Shown: one piece after another, positions 56,946 through 64,000 of the stretch
How positions within the stretch are numbered: the first letter of the stretch is position 1
How the letters are laid out: each line of letters starts with the position of its first letter
Assembly (NCBI RefSeq): GCF_902459725.1
Contig: NZ_CABPSH010000014.1
Location: 45,471 to 109,470 of the forward strand
Length of the DNA stretch: 64,000 nt
Source: Pandoraea eparura
Lineage (GTDB): Bacteria > Pseudomonadota > Gammaproteobacteria > Burkholderiales > Burkholderiaceae
Direction of reading: 5' to 3'
The notes under the pieces: model-generated
Told to the model about the DNA's origin: nothing
Seen by the model: the letters and a program-made list of their open reading frames with translations, nothing else
Database searches by the model: none
Program-made: the position numbers and the translations under genes

Positions 56946-57617
56946 ATGCGCATACTCATAGTCGAAGACGAGCCCAAAATGGCCGCCTACCTCAGGAAGG
57001 GTCTGATGGAGGCAAGCTATACCGTCGACACGGCGAACAACGGCAAAGACGCGCTGTTTCTCGCGCTGCACGAAGATTTCGATCTGATCGTGCTTGACGT
57101 GATGCTCCCGGAACTGGATGGCTTCGAAGTCCTCAAGCGCCTGCGTATACAAAAGCAGACGCCCGTGCTTCTGCTGACGGCGCGGGACACCGTGGAAGAC
57201 AAGGTGACCGGCCTGGAGCTGGGTGCGGACGACTATCTGTCGAAACCGTTCGCCTACGCGGAATTCCTGGCCCGGATTCGATCACTCCTGCGGCGTGCTC
57301 CACGGGGTGTGCGAGACACGCTGGTCATCGCGGATCTTGAAATCGACCTGATCAAGCGCCGTGTGCGCAGGGGGCAGATCCGGGTCGACCTCACGGCGCA
57401 GGAATTCTCTCTGCTTCAGTTGCTGGCCGAGCGCCAGGGCGAGGTGCTGACGCGAACGTTCATTACCTCGCAGATATGGGACATGAACTTCGACAGTGAC
57501 ACGAACGTCGTCGATGTCGCCGTCAAGCGGCTGCGCGCCAAGATCGACAATGCCTTCGAGAACAAGCTGCTGCACACGGTCCGTGGGATGGGCTACGTGC
57601 TCGAGGATCGCTCGTGA
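56946..57617 (+). CDS. copR: copper response regulator CopR
   Basis: A 223-residue OmpR-family regulator with phospho-acceptor D51 in [14 protein letters not shown] lysine and a winged helix ending [16 protein letters not shown]. It follows copD by 124 bases and is coupled to copS by GTGA. It should bind the box at 52448-52466 and perhaps the related one at 7464-7484. It closely resembles the regulator at 742-1416, so cross-regulation is possible. Confidence 0.93.
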   Translation: MRILIVEDEPKMAAYLRKGLMEASYTVDTANNGKDALFLALHEDFDLIVLDVMLPELDGFEVLKRLRIQKQTPVLLLTARDTVEDKVTGLELGADDYLSKPFAYAEFLARIRSLLRRAPRGVRDTLVIADLEIDLIKRRVRRGQIRVDLTAQEFSLLQLLAERQGEVLTRTFITSQIWDMNFDSDTNVVDVAVKRLRAKIDNAFENKLLHTVRGMGYVLEDRS

Positions 57618-59014
57618 GCTTCGACGCCAGGCCCTACTCCCTGCTGCGCCGTCTGACGGTGGCGTTTTCGACGGTCGCCATACTCGTATTCGCCCTGGTG
57701 GGCACGTTCCTCTATGATTCGTTGGCCACCGAGCTGCAGCGGCGCGACGACATCGAAATTACCGGCAAGCTGAACCAGTTCCTCCAGCTCATTCGCGATC
57801 AGGGCTCGATGGCGGCGATAAGGTCCAATCCGGCACTCTTCCACGAGGTGCTGCTCTCGCACCCTGGCGTCTATCTCGGCATCTTCGACGAGAACAACAC
57901 GCCGCTCGTGGAACACTCGGACGCGGAGGCAGTAGACCTGTTGCCGGTAGCGACGTCGCACCACGCTTTGGGTGTGCCCTTTACTTGTGAGCCTGCGGGA
58001 ATCGGCCTGTCGCGATGTATCTCCGGGCAGGCGGTGTTGCCGGGGGGCGGCACGGTTCGTGTCTCGCTTGTGCGCGCAGCGTCCGAGCGCCGATCTCTGC
58101 TCGACAGGTACCGCATTGACGTACTTCTCGCGATGGCCGCAGGGGCGGTGTTGGTCGGCACGCTGGGGTATGCCATTACCAGACGAGGGTTCCGGCCGAT
58201 CCGCAGCATCGGTCGCCAGACCTCGCGCATCGAAGCGCATAACCTCGGCGAGCGACTCGACATTCGGGGCGGACCGCTGGAGCTTCAGGACATCGCGCTG
58301 TCTGTGAATCGAATGCTGGACCGGCTGGAACGCGCATTTGTGAGACTTTCGCAATTTTCGTCCGATCTCGCGCACGATATGCGCACGCCGCTTGCCAACG
58401 TCATCAGTTCATCGCAAATCACGTTGTCGCGCACCCGCACGATCGAAGAGTACGAAGCACTCATCGACTCCAACATCGAAGAATGCGAGCGGCTCCAGCG
58501 CATGACGGAAAATATGCTGTTCCTTGCTCGCACCGACAATGCCACACAGCACTTGGCGCTTGGCACGCTCGATGCGCAAAGCGAACTGCTCAGGCTTGCG
58601 TCTTACTTTCAGGGACTGGCGGAGGAGGCTGGCGTCGACATCGTTGTCGAGGCAGACGCTCGCATCTGGGCGGACGCGGGCATGTTTCGGCGCGCCGTGA
58701 GCAACCTCGTATCGAACGCGCTGGCGCATGCCGTGGCCGGCACCGCCATTACGCTTTGCGCCCATGAATCCTCGCACCACGCCATCGTCAGCGTGATGAA
58801 CCTCGGGGAGTGCATCGCGCCCGAACATATCGAGAAAATTTTCGAGCGCTTCTATCGCGTCGATCCGTCTCGTCACGGATCCGCGAAGAACACGGGGCTT
58901 GGCCTGGCGATCGTCAAATCCATCGTGGAACTTCACCGCGGCAAGGTCGATGTCGTGAGCTCGGAGGGCAAAACCACCTTCATCTTGCTATTTCCGCGCC
59001 AACCGAGCGCATAG
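57614..59014 (+). CDS. copS: copper sensor histidine kinase CopS
   Basis: A 466-residue sensor kinase. Membrane segments lie at about 13-35 and 172-192, enclosing a periplasmic sensor region with a Cys pair ([16 protein letters not shown]). HAMP, the H-box [14 protein letters not shown], the N-box [10 protein letters not shown] and the G-box [13 protein letters not shown] follow. GTG at 57614 overlaps the copR stop. It probably senses periplasmic Cu(I). Confidence 0.92.
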   Translation: MSFDARPYSLLRRLTVAFSTVAILVFALVGTFLYDSLATELQRRDDIEITGKLNQFLQLIRDQGSMAAIRSNPALFHEVLLSHPGVYLGIFDENNTPLVEHSDAEAVDLLPVATSHHALGVPFTCEPAGIGLSRCISGQAVLPGGGTVRVSLVRAASERRSLLDRYRIDVLLAMAAGAVLVGTLGYAITRRGFRPIRSIGRQTSRIEAHNLGERLDIRGGPLELQDIALSVNRMLDRLERAFVRLSQFSSDLAHDMRTPLANVISSSQITLSRTRTIEEYEALIDSNIEECERLQRMTENMLFLARTDNATQHLALGTLDAQSELLRLASYFQGLAEEAGVDIVVEADARIWADAGMFRRAVSNLVSNALAHAVAGTAITLCAHESSHHAIVSVMNLGECIAPEHIEKIFERFYRVDPSRHGSAKNTGLGLAIVKSIVELHRGKVDVVSSEGKTTFILLFPRQPSA

Positions 59015-59032
59015 CGCCGCTCCCTCACCCCG

Positions 59033-59539
59033 TTACAAGACCACGGGCTTGTCGCTCAGCTCATTCGTGCCGCCGTCCCGTGCAGGGAAGTGTCGCCGCA
59101 GATGCCGGCCAACGGACTCGACGCCGGCGATGACACCGGCTTCGTATTCGCCTTTCTGAAAGGCGGCTTCCATCTGCCGGCACACGGCGCTCCATTCTCG
59201 CGCCCCGACTTTTTGATGGATGCCGCGATCCGCGACGATCTCGACGCTGCGATCCGCCAGCAGCAGGTAAATCAGAACGCCAGTGTTGTGCTCGGTATCC
59301 CATAGGCGTTGTTGGGAGAACACTTCGATGGCACGTTCGCGGGCGGTGAGGCCCTTGAGCAGTCCGGCCCAGCTCAGCGCGCCTTCGACGACAAAGCAGA
59401 GTTGACCGATGTGGCTGGCTTCGCCGGCCGAGATGGCCCGCTCGATCGCCTGCAGCGTCTTGCGCGGGAAGGTTTGCCTGACCTTCCAATGGGTCATCAG
59501 CAGATGTCGGCCCAAGCGCCGGAAATTTGGCATCACCAT
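59033..59539 (-). CDS. TPM-domain protein (cytosolic-type)
   Basis: A 168-residue protein of the TPM/YgcG-like fold: GEASHIGQLCFVVEGALSW, RAIEVFSQQRLWDTEHNTGV and LIYLLLADRSVEIVADRGI. It has no signal peptide. It overlaps the upstream TPM gene by 7 bases, as is usual for the two-TPM gene pairs that often neighbour LemA genes. The biochemical role is unresolved; phosphatase activity is known for plant relatives. Located convergent to copS. Confidence 0.85.
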   Translation of the reverse strand: MVMPNFRRLGRHLLMTHWKVRQTFPRKTLQAIERAISAGEASHIGQLCFVVEGALSWAGLLKGLTARERAIEVFSQQRLWDTEHNTGVLIYLLLADRSVEIVADRGIHQKVGAREWSAVCRQMEAAFQKGEYEAGVIAGVESVGRHLRRHFPARDGGTNELSDKPVVL

Positions 59540-60378
59540 CTCCCCGAGGCGCCGCCGCCGCCGAATCCACCGCCGCCCCCACCGAATCCGCCCCGCCCTG
59601 ACCCGCCGAAGCCGCCCATGCCGCCAATTCCCCAGAACCCGAGATGGGAACCGCCAACCATCGTAAAGAAGAGGGCGATCGCGCCGGCGAGAACCCCGAG
59701 GATGAGGGTTCCGGACAGCATCCAGCCGATGACGCCGACAACGCCGCCCGTGGCGACGGCGCCGGGGCCCCGGCCGAGGATCGATCGAAGCACGCCGCCG
59801 AGGACGAGCGTCAGCACCAAAAGGACTGGCAGGAAGGGGCGCACTGAGTCGTTTCCCTCACCGCTGATGCGTTTCGGTGGCGGTAACGGCTCGCCGTTGA
59901 CAACGCGCATGATGCGTTCGACGCCGGCGCTCACGCCGCCATAGAAGTCGGCTTGCTGGAAGCGCGGAACGATGTCGTCGTGGAGGATCTGGTTGCTGAT
60001 GGCGTCGATGAGCACGCCCTCGAGACCAAAGCCGACCTCGATGCGCACGCGCCGGTCGTCCTTGGCGACAATCAGCAGCACGCCGTCATCCGTGCCCTTG
60101 CGCCCGAGCTTCCATTGTTCGACGACTCGAATGGAGTACTGCGCAATGTCTTCGGGTTGCGTGGTCGGTACGATCAGAATCCCGATCTGACTGCCCTTCT
60201 CGGCCTCGAAGGCTTGCAGCTTTTGCTCCAGGGCGGCCGTCTGTTCAGGGGGCAATGTGCCGGTCAGGTCGGTGACACGGGCGGTCAATGGGGGAATGGC
60301 AACTTCGGCGCTCGCCCCAAGGCACACTCAAAGCAGCAACGCGGTGAATAAGCCTTTGACTGCCTGAAGCCATTTCAC
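59533..60378 (-). pseudogene. TPM-domain protein with Gly-rich tail, stop codon inside the signal peptide
   Basis: From GTG 60376-60378, preceded by GGGAGG, the frame reads VKWLQAVKGLFTALLL, then TGA (60328-60330), then VCLGASAEVAIPPLTARVTD and an intact TPM domain (LEQKLQAFEAEKGSQIGILI, LGRKGTDDGVLLIVAKDDRR). A membrane segment and a C-terminal Gly-rich tail (GGFGGSGRGGFGGGGG) end it. The TGA splits an otherwise normal signal peptide. Re-initiation at the GTG directly after the stop would give a protein without a full signal. A sequencing error is possible. Confidence 0.75.
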
Positions 60379-60515
60379 GTTGACCTCCCGGGAGGGCTGA
60401 CGGGATATGCGTTGAACTCGCCCCGCGACGGCTGGGCGATCGCCGACGCCGTTGCCACCGCGACGTCGGGCGGTGCCTGGTATCCGAGACGCATTGCCGT
60501 CAAGTCGGAACGCCG

Positions 60516-60737
60516 TTAGCTGGAACGCCTAGGATCCTGCCTCGGCCACTCGACAAACGCAAGCAGCCAAAGCCCGATCAGATTGAACAAGGGCACGAAC
60601 GCCAGTATCGCCCAAAAGGGCGACAGGCCGATCCGCATGAGAATTCGACCGATCGGATAAATCAGCGCCAGCGCCATGATGGCGAAGGTCAACCAATGGA
60701 CCACACCGTATCCCGCCATATCGAACCAATGAACCAT
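60516..60737 (-). CDS. small two-segment membrane protein
   Basis: A 73-residue protein with AAGGAGAT upstream of ATG 60735-60737. Two hydrophobic segments (WLTFAIMALALIYPIGRIL and FWAILAFVPLFNLIGLWLLA) are joined by a short loop. No family is certain; similar small proteins occur near cop and other metal genes. It may be a membrane accessory protein of the cluster. Confidence 0.65.
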   Translation of the reverse strand: MVHWFDMAGYGVVHWLTFAIMALALIYPIGRILMRIGLSPFWAILAFVPLFNLIGLWLLAFVEWPRQDPRRSS

Positions 60738-60789
60738 CACGATAATCTCCTTGGTGGCTTTGTCGCGGCGTCCCGCCGGGCCGCTGATG

Positions 60790-61452
60790 TCAGTGAGGAC
60801 GTGCGCTGGGCGCCGTGTTTCCCCATCGCGGGATGAATCGTGGGGTCCGAAGGCAATAGCTGGCGTATTCCTGGCCAAACTCGGCGGCAGCCTCACGCTC
60901 CTCCGCCAACGCGAGATGAACATACATCCAGACCAGCACCGGAAACATGATCAGGGTGAGGAGCGTCGGCCACTGAATCAGAAAACCCAGCATGATCAGG
61001 AAGAACGCCGCGTACTGAGGATGGCGCATGCGTGCATAGAGTCCGGTGGTTGCCAGCCGATGCTCCGCCTGGGCAAGATACAGTACCCGCCAGGCAGAGG
61101 CGAGCATGACAAATCCGCCAAAAATCAGCCCGTTGCTCACCAGGTGGAACGGCCCAAAGTGTGGATTCGTGCGCCAGCCGAACATCATCTCGAGCAAATG
61201 TCCCGCGTCGTGTGAGAGGAAATCAATCCCCGGAAAATGCTTGTTCAACCAGGGCAACATGAGATAGATCGTGAGTGGGAATCCGTACATCTCCGTGAAC
61301 AGTGCTACGAGAAACGCAGAGAATGCGCCGAAGGAGCGCCAGTCGCGCGAGGTCCGGGGTTTGGTGAAGCTGAAAGCGAAGATGATGAAGATGGCCGAAT
61401 TGACGAACACCAGCCACCATAGACCATACCCGGGTTGAGTATCGTGCTGCAT
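60790..61452 (-). CDS. isoprenylcysteine carboxyl methyltransferase-family membrane protein
   Basis: A 220-residue polytopic membrane protein. The SAM-binding signature is in [20 protein letters not shown] and [20 protein letters not shown] with [18 protein letters not shown] at the C-terminus, the ICMT/PEMT hallmark. ATG 61450-61452 was selected because the upstream extension is Arg/Pro-rich. It lies 2 bases after the DUF2933 gene stop, in a leftward operon with the copper ATPase. The substrate is unknown. Confidence 0.88.
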   Translation of the reverse strand: MQHDTQPGYGLWWLVFVNSAIFIIFAFSFTKPRTSRDWRSFGAFSAFLVALFTEMYGFPLTIYLMLPWLNKHFPGIDFLSHDAGHLLEMMFGWRTNPHFGPFHLVSNGLIFGGFVMLASAWRVLYLAQAEHRLATTGLYARMRHPQYAAFFLIMLGFLIQWPTLLTLIMFPVLVWMYVHLALAEEREAAAEFGQEYASYCLRTPRFIPRWGNTAPSARPH

Positions 61453-61454
61453 GT

Positions 61455-61718
61455 TTACTCCCCTTTTCCGTCCACACGCCGGGACGGTCTTTCTCCCGAA
61501 TGCCGATGGCCGTGGTGGTGACCGTGATGCATGAAGAGATGCATCAACGGACAGGCGGCGAACAGAAGGAACGGCAGGTACGGAATGACGTGAGCCCGGT
61601 GCTCCGTGAACAGGAAATACGCAATGACGATCAGGAAGCCGATCAGAACCCACCTGGACCTGGACAATGTCCTGTGAGCCTCGTGCGACGTTTCCTGCTG
61701 AGGCATCTGGTTGTTCAT
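61455..61718 (-). CDS. DUF2933 family small membrane protein
   Basis: An 87-residue protein with one or two hydrophobic segments ([20 protein letters not shown] and [18 protein letters not shown]) followed by a His-rich motif, [17 protein letters not shown]2933 proteins are common beside ICMT-like and copper genes, and the histidines suggest metal binding. GGGAG lies just upstream of ATG 61716-61718. Confidence 0.85.
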   Translation of the reverse strand: MNNQMPQQETSHEAHRTLSRSRWVLIGFLIVIAYFLFTEHRAHVIPYLPFLLFAACPLMHLFMHHGHHHGHRHSGERPSRRVDGKGE

Positions 61719-61911
61719 ATGCACTCCCGGTCGTCAGGTTATCGACAATAGCGCGCCCCGCCCAGCCGCCCCCGCCTTCCCGGGGAGGATGCCGATGTGC
61801 AAGGCCAGCAAGGTTTTGTTGAAAGCATTGCCCGCGACGCCGGCCGCGAGGGTATTTGCGGAATCGACGGAATCAGGTCTTGTGAAAGCCAGTTCATTTG
61901 CGCCCTCGTTC

Positions 61912-62130
61912 TCATGGCTTGTTGCGGGATTTCAATTCCTGGTCCACCGCGGCATGGATATCTAGCTCGGTTCGCCGCGAAATACGCAAGCTCATCCAGA
62001 TCACCCAGACGGGGCAGGACAGCACCAACAGGGCCACCAGCACCGACATAAGCGAAATTCCGTACGCATAAAGGATGGCGATGGCCAGTAGCGTCGCCAA
62101 CGTTGCACAGATCCCGACGGCAAACTTCAT
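61912..62130 (-). CDS. small membrane protein coupled to the copper ATPase gene
   Basis: A 72-residue protein with two hydrophobic segments ([20 protein letters not shown] and [20 protein letters not shown]) and a basic, charged tail. Its ATG overlaps the ATPase stop region (62127-62130, ATGA). No known family is assigned. Close coupling suggests a role with the pump. The spacer 61719-61911 has no feature. Confidence 0.65.
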   Translation of the reverse strand: MKFAVGICATLATLLAIAILYAYGISLMSVLVALLVLSCPVWVIWMSLRISRRTELDIHAAVDQELKSRNKP

Positions 62131-63878
62131 GTCATCACCTCCTCGTGGCCACTCAGACGTACGCGCTTGAGCATCGCCGAGTTGGCGACCACGCTCAGCG
62201 ATGACAGCGACATGGCCGCGGCCGCGACGATGGGATTAAGTAGCCCCAACGCCGCGATCGGAATGCCGATCGTGTTGTAGAAGAAGGCCCAGAAGAGGTT
62301 TTGCTTGATCTTGCGCATCGTGGCTCGCGACAGCTCGATGGAGGCCGCCACGTCGCGCACGTCGTCACGGATGAGAATGATGCTGCCGGTCTCCTTGGCG
62401 ACGTCCGAACCCGATCCAATGGCGATGCCGATGTCGGCCGCCGCCAGCGCCGGCGCGTCGTTGACCCCGTCGCCGACCATGGCGACCACCTCCCCTTCCG
62501 CCTGCAACCGCTGGATGGTCTTGACCTTGTCGTCCGGCATGACTTCCGCGATCACGCGGTCGATCCCCACCTGCCGCCCGATCGCTTGCGCGGTCCGCGT
62601 GTTGTCGCCGCTCAAGAGCACAACCCCGATACCGCGTGCCTTGAGCAGGGCGATGGCTTGCGACGCCTCGGGCTTCACTGTGTCGGCCACGGCGACGATG
62701 CCGAGGAGATCCTGCCCGCTGCCCACGAGCATGGCGGTCTTGCCGTCGGCTTCCAGGCCGGCCAGCATCGCTTCGGCCGTCTCGATCGCCCCGCCCTGTA
62801 ATGCCAGCATGCGCCGGTTCCCCAGCCAGGCCCGCCGTGCGTCGACCTCGCCTTGAATGCCCATTCCCGAGAGCGCCTGAATATGGCTCGCCTTGAGGAT
62901 CGGTAACCGACGATGCTGCGCGGCGCGGACGATGGCTTGACCGAGCGGATGCTCGGAGCCGGATTCCACGGCAGCGGCCAGCGCAAGCAGGTCAGCCTCC
63001 TGGTGACGCCCGAGGGGCACGATGTCGGTCACGGTCGGTTCGCCGCGCGTGATCGTGCCGGTCTTGTCGAAGACGACGGTACTGAGTTTTTCGGCACGTT
63101 CCAGAACCTCGCCGCCGCGGATCAGGATGCCCGAATCCGCCCCCTTTCCCACGCCGACCATCAAGGCCGCAGGCGTTGCCACGCCCAGCGCGCACGGACA
63201 GGAAATGATCAACACCGCGATGAAGGCAAGCACCCCTTGTGGGAAATGCCCCGCAAGCGTCCAACCGACGATCGCCAGCAGCGCGACGCCCACGACAGCC
63301 GGCACAAAGTAGCCCGTCACCCGGTCGGCCAGACGTTGGACCTGTGCCGAGCTCGCCTGCGCATCCTCCACCATCTTGATGATCTGGGCCAGTGCGGTGT
63401 CCGCGCCAATCTTGGTCGCCTGGAACGTAAACGCACCCGATCGGTTGAGTGTGCCGCCGATGACTTTGGCACCGAGGGCTTTGTCGACCGGCATCGACTC
63501 ACCGGTCAGCATCGATTCGTCAACGCTGGATTGCCCCTCGGTGACGGTGCCATCGGTGGGTATCTTCTCGCCCGGGCGCACCACCACCCGTTCCGAGACC
63601 ATGATGCTTTCTGCGGGAATCTCGACCTCGTGACCCTCGCGAATCACATGGGCCTTGGCCGGCTTCAGGTCAAGCAGGCGACGTACTGCGGCAGAGGATT
63701 TTTTCTTGATGATCTCTTCCATGTATCTGCCCAACAGCACAAAGGCAATGATGACCGCAGATACCTCGAAGTAGACATCGCGCTCGGCGACTCTGACAGG
63801 CAACCAGGACGGAAAGAACAGGACGACGATGCTGTAGGCATACGCGACCGAAGTGCCCAGCGCGATCAGGAAGTCCAT
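62127..63878 (-). CDS. Cu(I)-exporting P1B-type ATPase, N-terminally truncated
   Basis: A 583-residue pump core. It has the actuator motif LTGES, the metal-site segment [19 protein letters not shown], the phosphorylation site [17 protein letters not shown], the P1B motif [16 protein letters not shown] and the hinge [17 protein letters not shown]. The N-terminal metal-binding domains and first membrane segments (roughly 150-250 residues in relatives) are absent. Upstream codons still match the family for a short way ([18 protein letters not shown]), then an in-frame TGA occurs near 63943. The gene thus looks cut or rearranged; activity is doubtful. Confidence 0.85.
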   Translation of the reverse strand: MDFLIALGTSVAYAYSIVVLFFPSWLPVRVAERDVYFEVSAVIIAFVLLGRYMEEIIKKKSSAAVRRLLDLKPAKAHVIREGHEVEIPAESIMVSERVVVRPGEKIPTDGTVTEGQSSVDESMLTGESMPVDKALGAKVIGGTLNRSGAFTFQATKIGADTALAQIIKMVEDAQASSAQVQRLADRVTGYFVPAVVGVALLAIVGWTLAGHFPQGVLAFIAVLIISCPCALGVATPAALMVGVGKGADSGILIRGGEVLERAEKLSTVVFDKTGTITRGEPTVTDIVPLGRHQEADLLALAAAVESGSEHPLGQAIVRAAQHRRLPILKASHIQALSGMGIQGEVDARRAWLGNRRMLALQGGAIETAEAMLAGLEADGKTAMLVGSGQDLLGIVAVADTVKPEASQAIALLKARGIGVVLLSGDNTRTAQAIGRQVGIDRVIAEVMPDDKVKTIQRLQAEGEVVAMVGDGVNDAPALAAADIGIAIGSGSDVAKETGSIILIRDDVRDVAASIELSRATMRKIKQNLFWAFFYNTIGIPIAALGLLNPIVAAAAMSLSSLSVVANSAMLKRVRLSGHEEVMT

Positions 63879-64000
63879 GTTGATGTTGCGCGTGCGGATC
63901 GCGTTCCATGCGCCCTTGTAGAAGGGGTCTCCTCGTTTTCAGTGCAATAAGTGACGGTACGCAAAGCTAGCACTGGCGCGGGGGTGGTCTGGGTAGACCG

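Overview
The window is GC-rich DNA that looks like a chromosome of Burkholderiales (Betaproteobacteria). The gene set (a PmrAB/ArnT-like lipid A locus, metE, an ECF sigma and CFA-type lipid cluster, DmeRF, cop and mer genes) would suit Pandoraea, Burkholderia or a relative. The genus is my inference; no rRNA or tRNA gene is present to fix it.

Positions 1-34,715 are mostly ordinary chromosome. First comes a leftward tripartite RND efflux operon that ends in a heavy-metal-type two-component system cut by the window edge. A PmrAB-like pair with an ArnT-like glycosyltransferase follows, then metE, a small molybdopterin-domain protein, a sterol-desaturase-family hydroxylase, a YncE-like beta-propeller protein and a PadR regulator divergent from a 2,4-dienoyl-CoA reductase. 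Next are a degenerate GGDEF protein, a lipid cluster (CFA synthase, DUF1365, FAD oxidase, a second CFA-like methyltransferase, DUF1295) and an ECF sigma/anti-sigma pair. A P-type ATPase with a small exported protein faces a Gly/Met-rich exported protein across a region with two FNR-type boxes. A methyltransferase closes this part.

Positions about 34,870-44,650 hold the most unusual part, a Tn7-like transposon reading leftward: a large tyrosine recombinase, a TnsA-like protein, a TnsB/TniA DDE transposase, a TnsC/TniB ATPase and a TniQ protein. The TniQ protein carries a C-terminal domain resembling the element's own recombinase but without key catalytic residues. A HAD hydrolase is possible cargo, and a 60-bp tandem repeat lies at the outer left side. 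The TnsA-like protein also seems to lack catalytic residues, which would fit copy-in transposition followed by recombinase-mediated resolution. I could not identify the right end.

Positions 44,650-52,350 are a patchwork accessory region: an orphan Xre/ParS-type antitoxin, IS3, IS1182 and IS110 remnants, a merR-merTP locus without merA, a DmeRF (Ni/Co) efflux pair, and broken fragments of a methyltransferase, a DUF1289 protein and an amino-acid permease.

Positions 52,350-64,000 form a copper-resistance cluster: copABCD with copRS, then on the opposite strand two TPM-domain genes (one with a stop codon inside its signal peptide), small membrane proteins, an isoprenylcysteine-methyltransferase-like protein and a CPC-type copper P-type ATPase lacking its N-terminal part. 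CusR/CopR-like boxes precede both copA and the RND operon at the start of the window. Period-8 and period-10 degenerate repeat arrays occupy three intergenic regions.
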